From the NCBI GenBank assembly GCA_946544685.1, contig CAMNML010000010.1, forward strand, positions 1 to 30,824: DNA of 30,824 bases. Reading direction: 5' to 3'. Position 1 is the first letter of the stretch. Each line of letters opens with the position of its first letter. The DNA comes from an uncultured Caryophanales bacterium (GTDB lineage Bacteria > Bacillota_I > Bacilli_A > RF39 > UBA660). Under the pieces are notes generated by a model. The model was not told where the DNA came from, made no database searches, and saw only the letters and a list, made by a program, of their open reading frames with translations. Made by a program: the position numbers and the translations under genes. Positions 8,337 to 15,410 of the stretch are shown in pieces.

Positions 8337-10422
8337 TTGTTTTAGCCTCCTTATTTGCTGCTTTTACAATTATTGTTATTTTGTCTCCTAGTCTATATCC
8401 TCTTTTGTTATTTTTCCCTACGAGGCTAAATGTTTCCTCATTATATGTATAATAATCGTCTGTCATATCATCTAATCTTACAAGACCTTCTATCAAATTT
8501 GGTAATTCTACAAACATTCCGAATGGTGTAACACTACTGATTATTCCGTCATATTCTTCTCCAATATGTTCTTGCATGTATTCTGCTTTTTTCATATCAT
8601 CGACTTCTCTTTCACATTCTACAGCTGCACGTTCTCTTTCTGATGAGTGTTGTGTTATATCTTTTAACTTATAGTCATATGTATTTATTGTTTGCTCATC
8701 TATTTTATTTTCGTATAAATATTTTCTAAGAAGTCTGTGGACTATTAGGTCTGGATATCTTCTTATTGGCGATGTAAAGTGTGTATAACACTTACTTGCT
8801 AACCCATAATGCCCAATATTTTCTTTATCGTATACTGCTTTTTGCATGCTTCTTAATAACATTGACGCTAATATAGTATATTCTTCTGTATTTTTTAATT
8901 GTTCTAGCATGTTTTGCATACCTTTTGGGGTCATATCTTTTCTATTTCCTATTATCTTATGTCCTAATATTGATACATATTTTCTAAAGTTGTCTATTTT
9001 TTCTTCACTAGGTTCACCATGAACACGGTATACAAATGGAAGCTCCATATAGAATATGTGTTGTGCTACTGTTTCATTTGCTGCAATCATAAAGTCTTCA
9101 ATAAGTTTTTCGCCTGTACCTCTTTCTCTAAGTTTTACATCTATGGCTTTTCCTTTTTCATCTACTATTATTTTTGACTCATTTATTTCAAAATCAATAT
9201 ACCCTCTGTTTTCTTTAAATTTTCGTAATATTTTTGCTAAATCAGCCATCATATGTAAAGATTTTGCATATGGTTCATATCCTTCTGGAATTATGTTTTC
9301 TTCTAGTATTTTATTTACATTATTGTATGTCATTTGTTTTCTTGATCTTATTATACTTTGGAATATGTCATATTTTACAACTTCTCCTTGTTCGTTTATT
9401 TCCATTACGCATGATTGAGCTAATCTGTCTTCGTCTGGATTTAATGAACATATTCCATTTGAAAGTTTATGTGGTAGCATTGGTATTACTCTATCTGCTA
9501 GGTATACACTTGTCCCTCTTGTATATGCTTCTTTGTCTAGTGGACTATCTTCTGTAACATAATGACTTACGTCTGCTATATGTACCCCTAATTCATAGTT
9601 ACCATTTTCTAATTTTTTTATTGATATTGCGTCATCAATATCTTTTGTGTCATCGCCATCTATTGTAAATATTTCTATATTTCTCAAGTCTTTTCTGTTT
9701 TGTTTTTCTTGTTCTAGTACTTCAAATGGCAATTGGTCTGCTTGCTTCATTACATCATCGTCGAATGTATCATTTATTTCATATTTTGCAGTTATTGATA
9801 ATATATCAACGCCCGGGTCGTTTTTATGTCCAAGTATTTTTATTATTTCACCTTTATATGTATTATCTTTTAATTTGTTTGTAATTTTTACTAATACTTT
9901 ATGACCATTCATTGCACCTAGTGTTTTTTTAGGGTCTACCACTATTTGAATTTTTATTTTTTTATCATCTAATTCAACATATGGTTTTCCTTGCTTGTAG
10001 TAAAATTCTCCAACCATGTTATTTAGATTTCTGCTTATTATTTTTACGATTCTTCCTTCTGGTTTTTCTCCTGATTTTGTTGTTATCTCAACTACGACTT
10101 GATCATTATGTATAGCTTTATTTATGGAGTCAAGTGGTATAAATATGTCTTCGTCTGTTCCTACATCTACGAATCCAAATCCTCTTTTGTTTACTGCAAG
10201 CTTTCCAATTTTTAAATGACTATTTGTAAATAGCATGTAGTTATCTTTTTTTGTTCTATATATTTTTAGTTGTTCTTCCATTTGATTTAATGTCTTTATT
10301 AGTGTCGTAAATTCTTCTTTTTTTAAATTTAATTCTTGTTCTAGCTCAAAGGCACTTAAGGCTTTATTTTCTTTCTTTAATAATTCTATTATTCTTTCTT
10401 CTAATATTTCATCTTTTTGCAT
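8314..10422 (-). CDS. rnr: Ribonuclease R
   Basis: RNase R is a processive 3'-5' exoribonuclease that degrades structured RNA and non-stop mRNA released by trans-translation. The 702-aa length is typical. It has an N-terminal winged-helix segment (about 8-60) and two cold-shock domains (about 70-215). The RNB catalytic domain carries FTIDGDDTKDIDDAIS near residue 255, the acidic metal-binding cluster, plus RVIPMLPHKLSNGICSLN. A C-terminal S1 domain covers about 617-700. The ATG follows GGAGG closely. It is the first gene of the rnr-capA-smpB operon; the rnr-smpB pairing is common in Firmicutes. A -10 TATAAT lies at 10,449-10,454 on the minus strand with no clear -35. Confidence 0.97.
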   Translation of the reverse strand: MQKDEILEERIIELLKKENKALSAFELEQELNLKKEEFTTLIKTLNQMEEQLKIYRTKKDNYMLFTNSHLKIGKLAVNKRGFGFVDVGTDEDIFIPLDSINKAIHNDQVVVEITTKSGEKPEGRIVKIISRNLNNMVGEFYYKQGKPYVELDDKKIKIQIVVDPKKTLGAMNGHKVLVKITNKLKDNTYKGEIIKILGHKNDPGVDILSITAKYEINDTFDDDVMKQADQLPFEVLEQEKQNRKDLRNIEIFTIDGDDTKDIDDAISIKKLENGNYELGVHIADVSHYVTEDSPLDKEAYTRGTSVYLADRVIPMLPHKLSNGICSLNPDEDRLAQSCVMEINEQGEVVKYDIFQSIIRSRKQMTYNNVNKILEENIIPEGYEPYAKSLHMMADLAKILRKFKENRGYIDFEINESKIIVDEKGKAIDVKLRERGTGEKLIEDFMIAANETVAQHIFYMELPFVYRVHGEPSEEKIDNFRKYVSILGHKIIGNRKDMTPKGMQNMLEQLKNTEEYTILASMLLRSMQKAVYDKENIGHYGLASKCYTHFTSPIRRYPDLIVHRLLRKYLYENKIDEQTINTYDYKLKDITQHSSERERAAVECEREVDDMKKAEYMQEHIGEEYDGIISSVTPFGMFVELPNLIEGLVRLDDMTDDYYTYNEETFSLVGKNNKRGYRLGDKITIIVKAANKEAKTIDFIIKK

Positions 10423-10526
10423 ACTTCCTCCATTTTATTCATAATTTAATTATACACTTTTTTTTTAATAATTAATATGGTAAATTATTTTTTTTTTGTT
10501 TTCGTATATAATTCTTTTTATTGTTA

Positions 10527-10555
10527 TTGAAGATTTCTACATAAAATGTTATTAT
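10527..10555 (+). promoter_or_regulatory. Sigma-A-type promoter of the lipoprotein gene
   Basis: TTGAAG (10,527-10,532), 17 bp, TATTAT (10,550-10,555). The AAGGAG ribosome binding site follows shortly after. Confidence 0.55.
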
Positions 10556-10574
10556 ATATTAAGGAGATGGTTAA

Positions 10575-11018
10575 ATGAAGCGTTTTTTTCTTTTGTGTTT
10601 TTCTTTTTTATTTTTAGTAGGTTGCAATTCAAAGTCTACTAATAATTCTAAAGTTTTAAAGTGTAGTTCTACTAAAACTGTAGGCAGCACGGTATCGATA
10701 CAGGATTATGAAATGATTTTTAAAAAGGAAAAATTAGATAGACTTTCTATGAGTATTGATGTTACTTTAGATAATCCTGATGATGTTACACGTGACAATT
10801 TAGAAAGCGAGGTTAGTAATGCTTTTGCTGATTACAAAAATCGTGATGGGGTTTCTTATTCTAGTAATGTTAAGGATAATGGATTTAGTATTAAACTTGA
10901 CGTGAATTTTGGCAAATTAAGTGACCAAGACAAAGCAAGCATTAGTATAATTAATTCTGAAAAATCTTATGATGAGATAAAAGCAGAATTTGAGAGCGAT
11001 GATTTTTCTTGTAATTAG
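10575..11018 (+). CDS. Small lipoprotein, possibly DUF1307/YehR-like (147 aa)
   Basis: A signal peptide with lipobox LVGC puts the lipidated Cys at residue 17. The mature part begins with a Ser/Asn-rich linker and then CSSTKTVGSTVSIQDYEMIFKKEKLDRLSMSIDVTL. An alternating beta pattern and the end SYDEIKAEFESDDFSCN follow. The mature part has two Cys, near residue 30 and near the end, that could form a disulfide. The layout recalls the DUF1307/YehR lipoproteins of Firmicutes, but I am not sure of that family. It stands alone on the plus strand between divergent rnr and a convergent phosphatase. The ribosome binding site is AAGGAG 8 nt before ATG. Confidence 0.75.
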   Translation: MKRFFLLCFSFLFLVGCNSKSTNNSKVLKCSSTKTVGSTVSIQDYEMIFKKEKLDRLSMSIDVTLDNPDDVTRDNLESEVSNAFADYKNRDGVSYSSNVKDNGFSIKLDVNFGKLSDQDKASISIINSEKSYDEIKAEFESDDFSCN

Positions 11019-11030
11019 TTTTTATATTTT

Positions 11031-11065
11031 AAAAGCAATAAGTTATTTATTTACTTATTGCTTTT
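11031..11065. terminator. Bidirectional terminator
   Basis: A 13-bp perfect stem AAAAGCAATAAGT/ACTTATTGCTTTT has a 9-nt loop (11,044-11,052). It lies between the convergent lipoprotein and HAD phosphatase genes and includes the stop of the latter. Confidence 0.85.
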
Positions 11066-11671
11066 TAATATTTTAGGTAAGTCTTGTATTTTTTTTATTG
11101 ATAGTTCTGATTTTAAATTTGGTTCAAATCCATATTTTGCATGAATGAATTTTATTCCCGCGTACATTGTTGCTTCTTGATCTTTTTTTATATCTCCTAC
11201 ATAGTAGTTTTCTTTTTCATTATATTTTTTTACCATTTGTTTTATTGCTTCTCCTTTTGTTATATTATATGATGCTGCTCCCATATAGTCTGTGAAGTAT
11301 TCTTTTAGCTTTGTTATGTTTAAAAATGTTTTTGCATATTCATCACGGTTATTTGTTATAATTCCTATTTTATATTCTTTGCTTAGTTCTTTTAACGTTT
11401 CAATTACTCCATCATATATTACTACATTTTTTTCATTTATTATTTCTGAAGTTTTTTGACTTATTTCTTTCATATATTTTATACCTTGTTTCGCTGGTAT
11501 ATATGGTATATAATTTGTTGCATTTTCTTGTGTGCTTAATCCCATCCCTTTTATTATTGTTTCTTTTGATATTTTTTTTAGTTCTTTATGTTTTTCAACT
11601 ATAATATTTGCAGCTATATATGTTGCTTCTATTGTTTCCCAAAGTGTTCCATCCAAATCAAATATTATCAT
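11051..11671 (-). CDS. HAD-superfamily phosphatase (phosphoglycolate phosphatase-like)
   Basis: This is a 206-aa HAD hydrolase. Motif I is DLDGT (nucleophile Asp5, acid Asp7), motif II is IITNN, motif III Lys lies in NITKGEAIKQM, and motif IV is VGDIKKDQ. A helical C1 cap lies between motifs I and II (about 15-85), as in Gph/PgmB-type enzymes. The substrate cannot be read from sequence; a small phosphorylated metabolite is likely. I place the start at ATG 11,671, not the GTG 9 nt earlier, because AAGGAG overlaps that GTG and is 8 nt from the ATG. A -10 TATAAT lies at 11,694-11,699 (minus strand). It is monocistronic. Confidence 0.9.
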   Translation of the reverse strand: MIIFDLDGTLWETIEATYIAANIIVEKHKELKKISKETIIKGMGLSTQENATNYIPYIPAKQGIKYMKEISQKTSEIINEKNVVIYDGVIETLKELSKEYKIGIITNNRDEYAKTFLNITKLKEYFTDYMGAASYNITKGEAIKQMVKKYNEKENYYVGDIKKDQEATMYAGIKFIHAKYGFEPNLKSELSIKKIQDLPKILKSNK

Positions 11672-11770
11672 ATGTATCACTCCTTTATTATAAATTATAA
11701 CATATTTTTTATTTTTTTTAAGGAACTTTTGTTTTTACGAAGTATATTTAATATTAAGGAGATGATAGTT

Positions 11771-12505
11771 TTGACATACAATTTTAAAATTTTAAAGCAA
11801 AAATTTGAAGAAATAAAAGAAATGGGGTGGATTAAGAGTTATAGGAAAGGTAATACTGGAATAGGATATACATTTGAAAAGTTACTTGGAAAAGAAGAGG
11901 ATGCCTTATGTCTTCCGGATTTTAATGGCATAGAGATTAAAACGCACCGAAAGAATAGTAAGTCCTATATTACTTTATTTAATTATAATCCAATTGGTGA
12001 GAGTTCTTATGAGCTGAAGAGACTTTTAAAAAGATATGGTTATGGAAATTCAAAAAATAGAAATATTAGATTGTTAAACTCAGATATATATTACGATTAT
12101 ATAAATGATGTAGATGTTAATTATAAGTTTTCTTTACGTGTGGATGATATTAAACAAAGGATATATTTATTGGTTTTTGATAGAATGGGGTTGTTTGTTG
12201 AAAAAAAGGCATATTGGACATTCGAAACGATAAAAAATAAGCTTTATAGTAAGCTACGTTATCTTGCATTTGTTGAAGCTGATTCTAAGTTTATAAATGG
12301 TATTGAATATTTTAGATATAATAAAATTAGTTTTTACAAATTAAAGAATTTTGAGACATTTATTGATTTAGCTAAAAAGGCTAAAATTAAAGTTTCTTTT
12401 TTGATTAGTGGGGTTTTTGGTGATGATGATAATATAAATAGCCATGGGACAAGTTTTAGTATTAAGTCGGAAAATATAAATTTATTATTTGAACCGGTAG
12501 AATGA
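11771..12505 (+). CDS. MvaI/BcnI-family type II restriction endonuclease
   Basis: The N-terminus matches MvaI/BcnI enzymes: GWIKSYRKGNTGIGYTFEKLLG, then LPDFNGIEIKTHR, then YITLFNYNP. The PD-(D/E)XK residues are visible as Asp50, Glu55 and Lys57, with Glu36 in the preceding helix. MvaI (CC^WGG) and BcnI (CC^SGG) cut as monomers. The 244-aa length is near family size. The start is TTG at 11,771, because AAGGAG overlaps an earlier ATG (11,762) but sits 9 nt from the TTG. No methyltransferase is present in the window, so the gene is an orphan here or pairs with a distant enzyme. It lies between a phosphatase and the 3' end of a tRNA operon, a common site for acquired genes. Confidence 0.85.
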   Translation: MTYNFKILKQKFEEIKEMGWIKSYRKGNTGIGYTFEKLLGKEEDALCLPDFNGIEIKTHRKNSKSYITLFNYNPIGESSYELKRLLKRYGYGNSKNRNIRLLNSDIYYDYINDVDVNYKFSLRVDDIKQRIYLLVFDRMGLFVEKKAYWTFETIKNKLYSKLRYLAFVEADSKFINGIEYFRYNKISFYKLKNFETFIDLAKKAKIKVSFLISGVFGDDDNINSHGTSFSIKSENINLLFEPVE

Positions 12506-12544
12506 CTGCGCAAGAGGTTTGTACGGGCCAAAGGGGTGCAAATA

Positions 12545-12574
12545 CAAAAAAAAAACTCACATATTAATGTAAGT
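12545..12574 (-). terminator. Terminator of the tRNA operon
   Basis: Minus strand: stem ACTTACAT/ATGTGAGT (one G-T wobble) with a 4-nt loop, followed by ten T residues (12,545-12,554). Confidence 0.85.
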
Positions 12575-12588
12575 CTTTGTTTTTTTAA

Positions 12589-12666
12589 TGGTCGGGAAAA
12601 CAGGATTTGAACCTGCAACCCCTTGGTCCCAAACCAAGTGCTCTACCAAGTTGAGCCATTTCCCGA
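12589..12666 (-). tRNA. tRNA-Pro(TGG)
   Basis: Cloverleaf with 7-bp acceptor TCGGGAA/TTCCCGA, anticodon loop TTTGGGA, T-loop GGTTCAAATCC and encoded CCA. It is the last of the 12 tRNAs. Confidence 0.95.
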
Positions 12667-12670
12667 TTAG

Positions 12671-12747
12671 TGGTGCGCCCGATAGGAGTCGAACCCATAA
12701 CCTTTTGATCCGTAGTCAAACGATCTATCCAATTGATCTACGAGCGC
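12671..12747 (-). tRNA. tRNA-Arg(ACG)
   Basis: Acceptor GCGCTCG, anticodon loop CTACGGA, T-loop GGTTCGACTCC, encoded CCA. The A34 would need TadA deamination to inosine. Confidence 0.94.
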
Positions 12748-12769
12748 AGTACCTATCGAATTTATAAAA

Positions 12770-12845
<76 letters not shown>

Positions 12846-12853
12846 AAAAAAAA

Positions 12854-12929
12854 TGGCGGTCCCGACGAGAATTGAACTCGCGATCTTCTGCGTGACAGGC
12901 AGACGTGATAACCGCTACACCACGGGACC
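12854..12929 (-). tRNA. tRNA-Asp(GTC)
   Basis: Acceptor GGTCCCG, anticodon loop CTGTCAC, discriminator G73 (typical of tRNA-Asp), encoded CCA. Confidence 0.95.
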
Positions 12930-12932
12930 AAA

Positions 12933-13009
<77 letters not shown>

Positions 13010-13023
13010 ATATAAAAAAAAAA

Positions 13024-13116
13024 TGGCGGAGAGAAAGGGATTCGAACCCTTGCGCCAGTTGCCTGACCTACCGGTTTTCAAGACCGGACCCTTCAACCAG
13101 ACTTGGGTATCTCTCC
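13024..13116 (-). tRNA. tRNA-Ser(TGA)
   Basis: Class II tRNA of 93 nt with a long variable arm, acceptor GGAGAGA, anticodon loop CTTGAAA, discriminator G, encoded CCA. Confidence 0.95.
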
Positions 13117-13126
13117 AAAAAATAAA

Positions 13127-13215
13127 TGGTGCCTAAGGCCGGACTTGAACCGGCATGAAGTATGACCTTCGCAGGATTTTAAGTCCTGTGCGTCTACCAA
13201 TTCCGCCACTCAGGC
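13127..13215 (-). tRNA. tRNA-Leu(TAA)
   Basis: Class II tRNA of 89 nt with a long variable arm, acceptor GCCTGAG, anticodon loop CTTAAAA, encoded CCA. Confidence 0.95.
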
Positions 13216-13223
13216 AAATAATA

Positions 13224-13299
13224 TGGTGTCCCGTACAGAACTCGAATCTGTGACCCTTTGATTAAAAGTCAAATGCTCTACCAACTGAGCTAACGGGAC
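13224..13299 (-). tRNA. tRNA-Lys(TTT)
   Basis: Acceptor GTCCCGT, anticodon loop CTTTTAA, T-loop GATTCGAGTTC, encoded CCA. Confidence 0.95.
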
Positions 13300-13316
13300 A
13301 TGTTATAAAAAATTTT

Positions 13317-13391
13317 TGGCTGCCTCGGCTAGATTCGAACTAGCGAATGCCACAGTCAAAGTGTGGTGCCTTACCGCTTGGCTACGAGGCA
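13317..13391 (-). tRNA. tRNA-Gln(TTG)
   Basis: Acceptor TGCCTCG starting with U1, anticodon loop CTTTGAC, discriminator G, encoded CCA. Confidence 0.95.
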
Positions 13392-13410
13392 ATATACCAC
13401 TAATTAAAAA

Positions 13411-13494
13411 TGGTGGAGGGAGATGGATTTGAACCATCGAACCCGAAGGAACAGATTTACAGTCTGCCGCGTTTGGCCACTTCGCTATCCCTCC
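13411..13494 (-). tRNA. tRNA-Tyr(GTA)
   Basis: Class II tRNA of 84 nt, acceptor GGAGGGA, anticodon loop CTGTAAA, variable arm with TTCG, encoded CCA. Confidence 0.95.
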
Positions 13495-13502
13495 AAACAA
13501 AG

Positions 13503-13578
<76 letters not shown>

Positions 13579-13585
13579 AAAATAA

Positions 13586-13662
13586 TGGTGGGCGATATAG
13601 GACTCGAACCTATGACCCCATGCTTGTAAGGCATGTGCTCTAACCAACTGAGCTAATCGCCC
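13586..13662 (-). tRNA. tRNA-Val(TAC)
   Basis: Acceptor GGGCGAT, anticodon loop CTTACAA, T-loop GGTTCGAGTCC, encoded CCA. It is the first gene of the operon, just after the promoter. Confidence 0.95.
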
Positions 13663-13682
13663 ATTAACCTCAGACAGTTATA

Positions 13683-13711
13683 ACTATACCATTTGAAATA
13701 ATGTTTGTCAA
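13683..13711 (-). promoter_or_regulatory. Promoter of the 12-tRNA operon
   Basis: Minus strand: perfect -35 TTGACA (13,706-13,711), 17-bp spacer, -10 TATAGT (13,683-13,688). The tRNA-Val 5' end is 21 nt beyond. Confidence 0.88.
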
Positions 13712-13720
13712 CATTTTTAT

Positions 13721-14086
13721 TTAAATTTTATTTTTTTTTATATTATTAAGGCTTTTTTCTATCCATTTTGGTAATTTATATTCTAGTGTTTTAAAGCCTG
13801 TTTGTGTTTCTATAATTTTTTTAGGGAATTTTATTTTTCTTGGTTTATAATCTATATTTTTTATACTTAATTTCAAATGTGTTGTTGCTTCATCTATATC
13901 TAATATTTCACTATATACAATATCTCCTATATTTATATAATCTGTTATTTTTTTTACATATTTATTTGATATTTCTGAAATATGAATCAATCCTGTATAA
14001 TATTCATCAAGTTTTACAAACACGCCATATGATTCTATACCAGATACTATTCCCTTTACTATTTTTCCTTTTGTATATTTTGTCAT
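13721..14086 (-). CDS. S1-domain RNA-binding protein (YugI/CvfD-like)
   Basis: This 121-aa protein has one S1 OB-fold at about residues 5-75: KGKIVKGIVSGIESYGVFVK, then GLIHISEIS, then IGDIVYSEILDID and LKLSIKNI. A basic tail follows. It fits the small single-S1 proteins of Firmicutes (YugI/GSP13, CvfD), which bind ribosomes or RNA and tune translation. I place the start at ATG 14,086, not the ATG 12 nt earlier, because the AGGTG ribosome binding site overlaps the upstream codons. It has its own strong promoter and is divergent from the Nfu gene. The preceding tRNA operon on the same strand has a separate promoter, which lies just beyond this gene's 3' end. Confidence 0.88.
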   Translation of the reverse strand: MTKYTKGKIVKGIVSGIESYGVFVKLDEYYTGLIHISEISNKYVKKITDYINIGDIVYSEILDIDEATTHLKLSIKNIDYKPRKIKFPKKIIETQTGFKTLEYKLPKWIEKSLNNIKKNKI

Positions 14087-14102
14087 ATTGCACCTCATGA
14101 CA

Positions 14103-14131
14103 ATTATAACACTTAAATATTAATATGTAAA
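14103..14131 (-). promoter_or_regulatory. Promoter of the S1-domain gene
   Basis: Minus strand: -35 TTTACA (14,126-14,131), 17 bp, -10 TATAAT (14,103-14,108). AGGTG follows only 7 nt after the -10, so the mRNA leader would be very short. Confidence 0.75.
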
Positions 14132-14146
14132 TTCTTTATATTTTTC

Positions 14147-14175
14147 TTTACTACTTCTTATTAATAGGTTATAAT
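14147..14175 (+). promoter_or_regulatory. Promoter of the Nfu gene
   Basis: TTTACT (14,147-14,152), 17 bp, TATAAT (14,170-14,175). AGGTGA follows 6 nt later. Confidence 0.65.
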
Positions 14176-14192
14176 TATTTCAGGTGAATAAA

Positions 14193-14417
14193 ATGAAAGA
14201 GCAAAAAATTATTGAATTAATTAATTCTATTAGACCATTCTTAATAAATGACGGTGGAGATATTGAATTTGTAAAATATGAAAGTAATATTGTATACATA
14301 AGACTTTCTGGTGCATGCGCAAATTGTAATTTTTTAGATTTAACACTTCACGAAAATATTGAAATGATTATTAAAGATGAATTTCCAGAAGTAAAAGAGG
14401 TCATTAATGTATCTTAA
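14193..14417 (+). CDS. NifU C-terminal-domain (Nfu/YutI-type) Fe-S scaffold protein
   Basis: This 74-aa protein is a free-standing Nfu domain. It has LINSIRPFLINDGGDIEFV then IVYIRLSGACANCNFLDLTL, with the CxxC motif (Cys-Ala-Asn-Cys) that holds a transferable [4Fe-4S] cluster between two protomers. It would pass clusters to apo-proteins; the [4Fe-4S] TtcA-type enzyme in this window is a possible client. The start is ATG 14,193, since AGGTGA overlaps the GTG 9 nt upstream. It is divergent from the S1 gene and its stop overlaps the YutH-like gene's stop by 4 bp. B. subtilis yutI and yutH also lie in one chromosomal region, so the pairing may be ancestral. Confidence 0.93.
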   Translation: MKEQKIIELINSIRPFLINDGGDIEFVKYESNIVYIRLSGACANCNFLDLTLHENIEMIIKDEFPEVKEVINVS

Positions 14418-15304
14418 TTTTCATTAAGCCATTCAATTTCAGGGACATTATACATTATCTTTATAAGATTATATATATCTTTTAATTTTTTTTTATCATC
14501 ATCTATATCAAATTTTATTTTTTTATTTGCATTTTTTTCCATTACAATTTGTTCATATTCATCTAGATAGCGGCTTGGATACATTATTCGCACGAAAAGG
14601 TAAATGATTTCATCATTAGTGAGTTTTGAGTTTTTTATTATTTTTATAATCATTTCTGATTTGAGAAGTTTTTTGTCGCTTTTTATATATTCGCTGATGT
14701 CTCTTGTTCTTACATCTAATATAAATGTTAGCGGATTGTAAAAATCATCCGTTGTTGTTTTTTTATTAATTCTATTATGACTTATTGTCATAACTTTTTT
14801 TTGGGGTTTCATATTATTTAAAATTGATATGCAATTTTCTGTCAGTCCTATGTAATAATCTAAATTCTCTTGAATAAAGTTTTGTTTATTGCGAATTTGC
14901 TTTGACTGATATTCTATAAAATCTATTTTTTTTATCCATAATTTGTCCCATTCATCTCTTTTTATATTTTTTAATGTAATATTATTTATTGGTATACTTA
15001 AATAATATTCTATATCATTTAGATCTATCAATCTAGTTTTAACTCTTATTTCGATTAAGCAGTATAGTTTATTATTTATATTTGTAATAAAATGATTGTT
15101 TTTATTAATTATTATTTCATGGCAGAAAATCCCTGATAGTTTCATATGTTTATATAGTATATATATTTCGTTTAATTGTTCTTGATTTAATTTTGTATTA
15201 TAGAGTATGTATTTTTTTTTTAAAATTATAAAATGATAGTTATCTTGTATTTGATGAATTTCTGTTGGGTTTAAATTATAATAATACATAATTGCATTTT
15301 TCAT
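14414..15304 (-). CDS. yutH: YutH/CotS-family spore coat protein
   Basis: This 296-aa protein belongs to the CotS kinase-fold coat family and is closest in pattern to YutH. Key stretches are NLDYYIGLTENCISILNN (about 145-162), the SHNRI element (about 175), and FYNPLTFILDVRTRDISEYIKS (about 188-210), which occupies the place of the kinase metal-binding loop. The true kinase catalytic signature is missing. The ribosome binding site is AGAGGG 5 nt before ATG. AATACTAT upstream resembles a sigma-E -10 (6/8), with no convincing -35. It is a second CotS-family gene in the window besides ysxE. The neighbours (Nfu, then a repeat protein and CotY/Z) suit a coat-gene cluster. Confidence 0.7.
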   Translation of the reverse strand: MKNAIMYYYNLNPTEIHQIQDNYHFIILKKKYILYNTKLNQEQLNEIYILYKHMKLSGIFCHEIIINKNNHFITNINNKLYCLIEIRVKTRLIDLNDIEYYLSIPINNITLKNIKRDEWDKLWIKKIDFIEYQSKQIRNKQNFIQENLDYYIGLTENCISILNNMKPQKKVMTISHNRINKKTTTDDFYNPLTFILDVRTRDISEYIKSDKKLLKSEMIIKIIKNSKLTNDEIIYLFVRIMYPSRYLDEYEQIVMEKNANKKIKFDIDDDKKKLKDIYNLIKIMYNVPEIEWLNEN

Positions 15305-15359
15305 ATTATCCCTCTATCAATAGTATTCATTGGCAAAAAAAAAATGTATTTATTTAAAA

Positions 15360-15387
15360 AAATATTGCTGAATTGTAAGCAATATTT
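15360..15387. terminator. Terminator of the repeat-protein gene
   Basis: A 10-bp stem AAATATTGCT/AGCAATATTT with an 8-nt loop, T-rich on both sides. On the minus strand it lies about 24 nt after the stop of the gene at 15,411. Confidence 0.8.
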
Positions 15388-15410
15388 TTTTTATTTCATT
15401 TGAGATTTTT

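Noticed and set aside
11588..11770. N-terminal extension of the restriction endonuclease (FNYNICSYICCFYCF...)
   Set aside because: It is antisense to the phosphatase gene, and the AAGGAG ribosome binding site just before 11,771 marks the real start.
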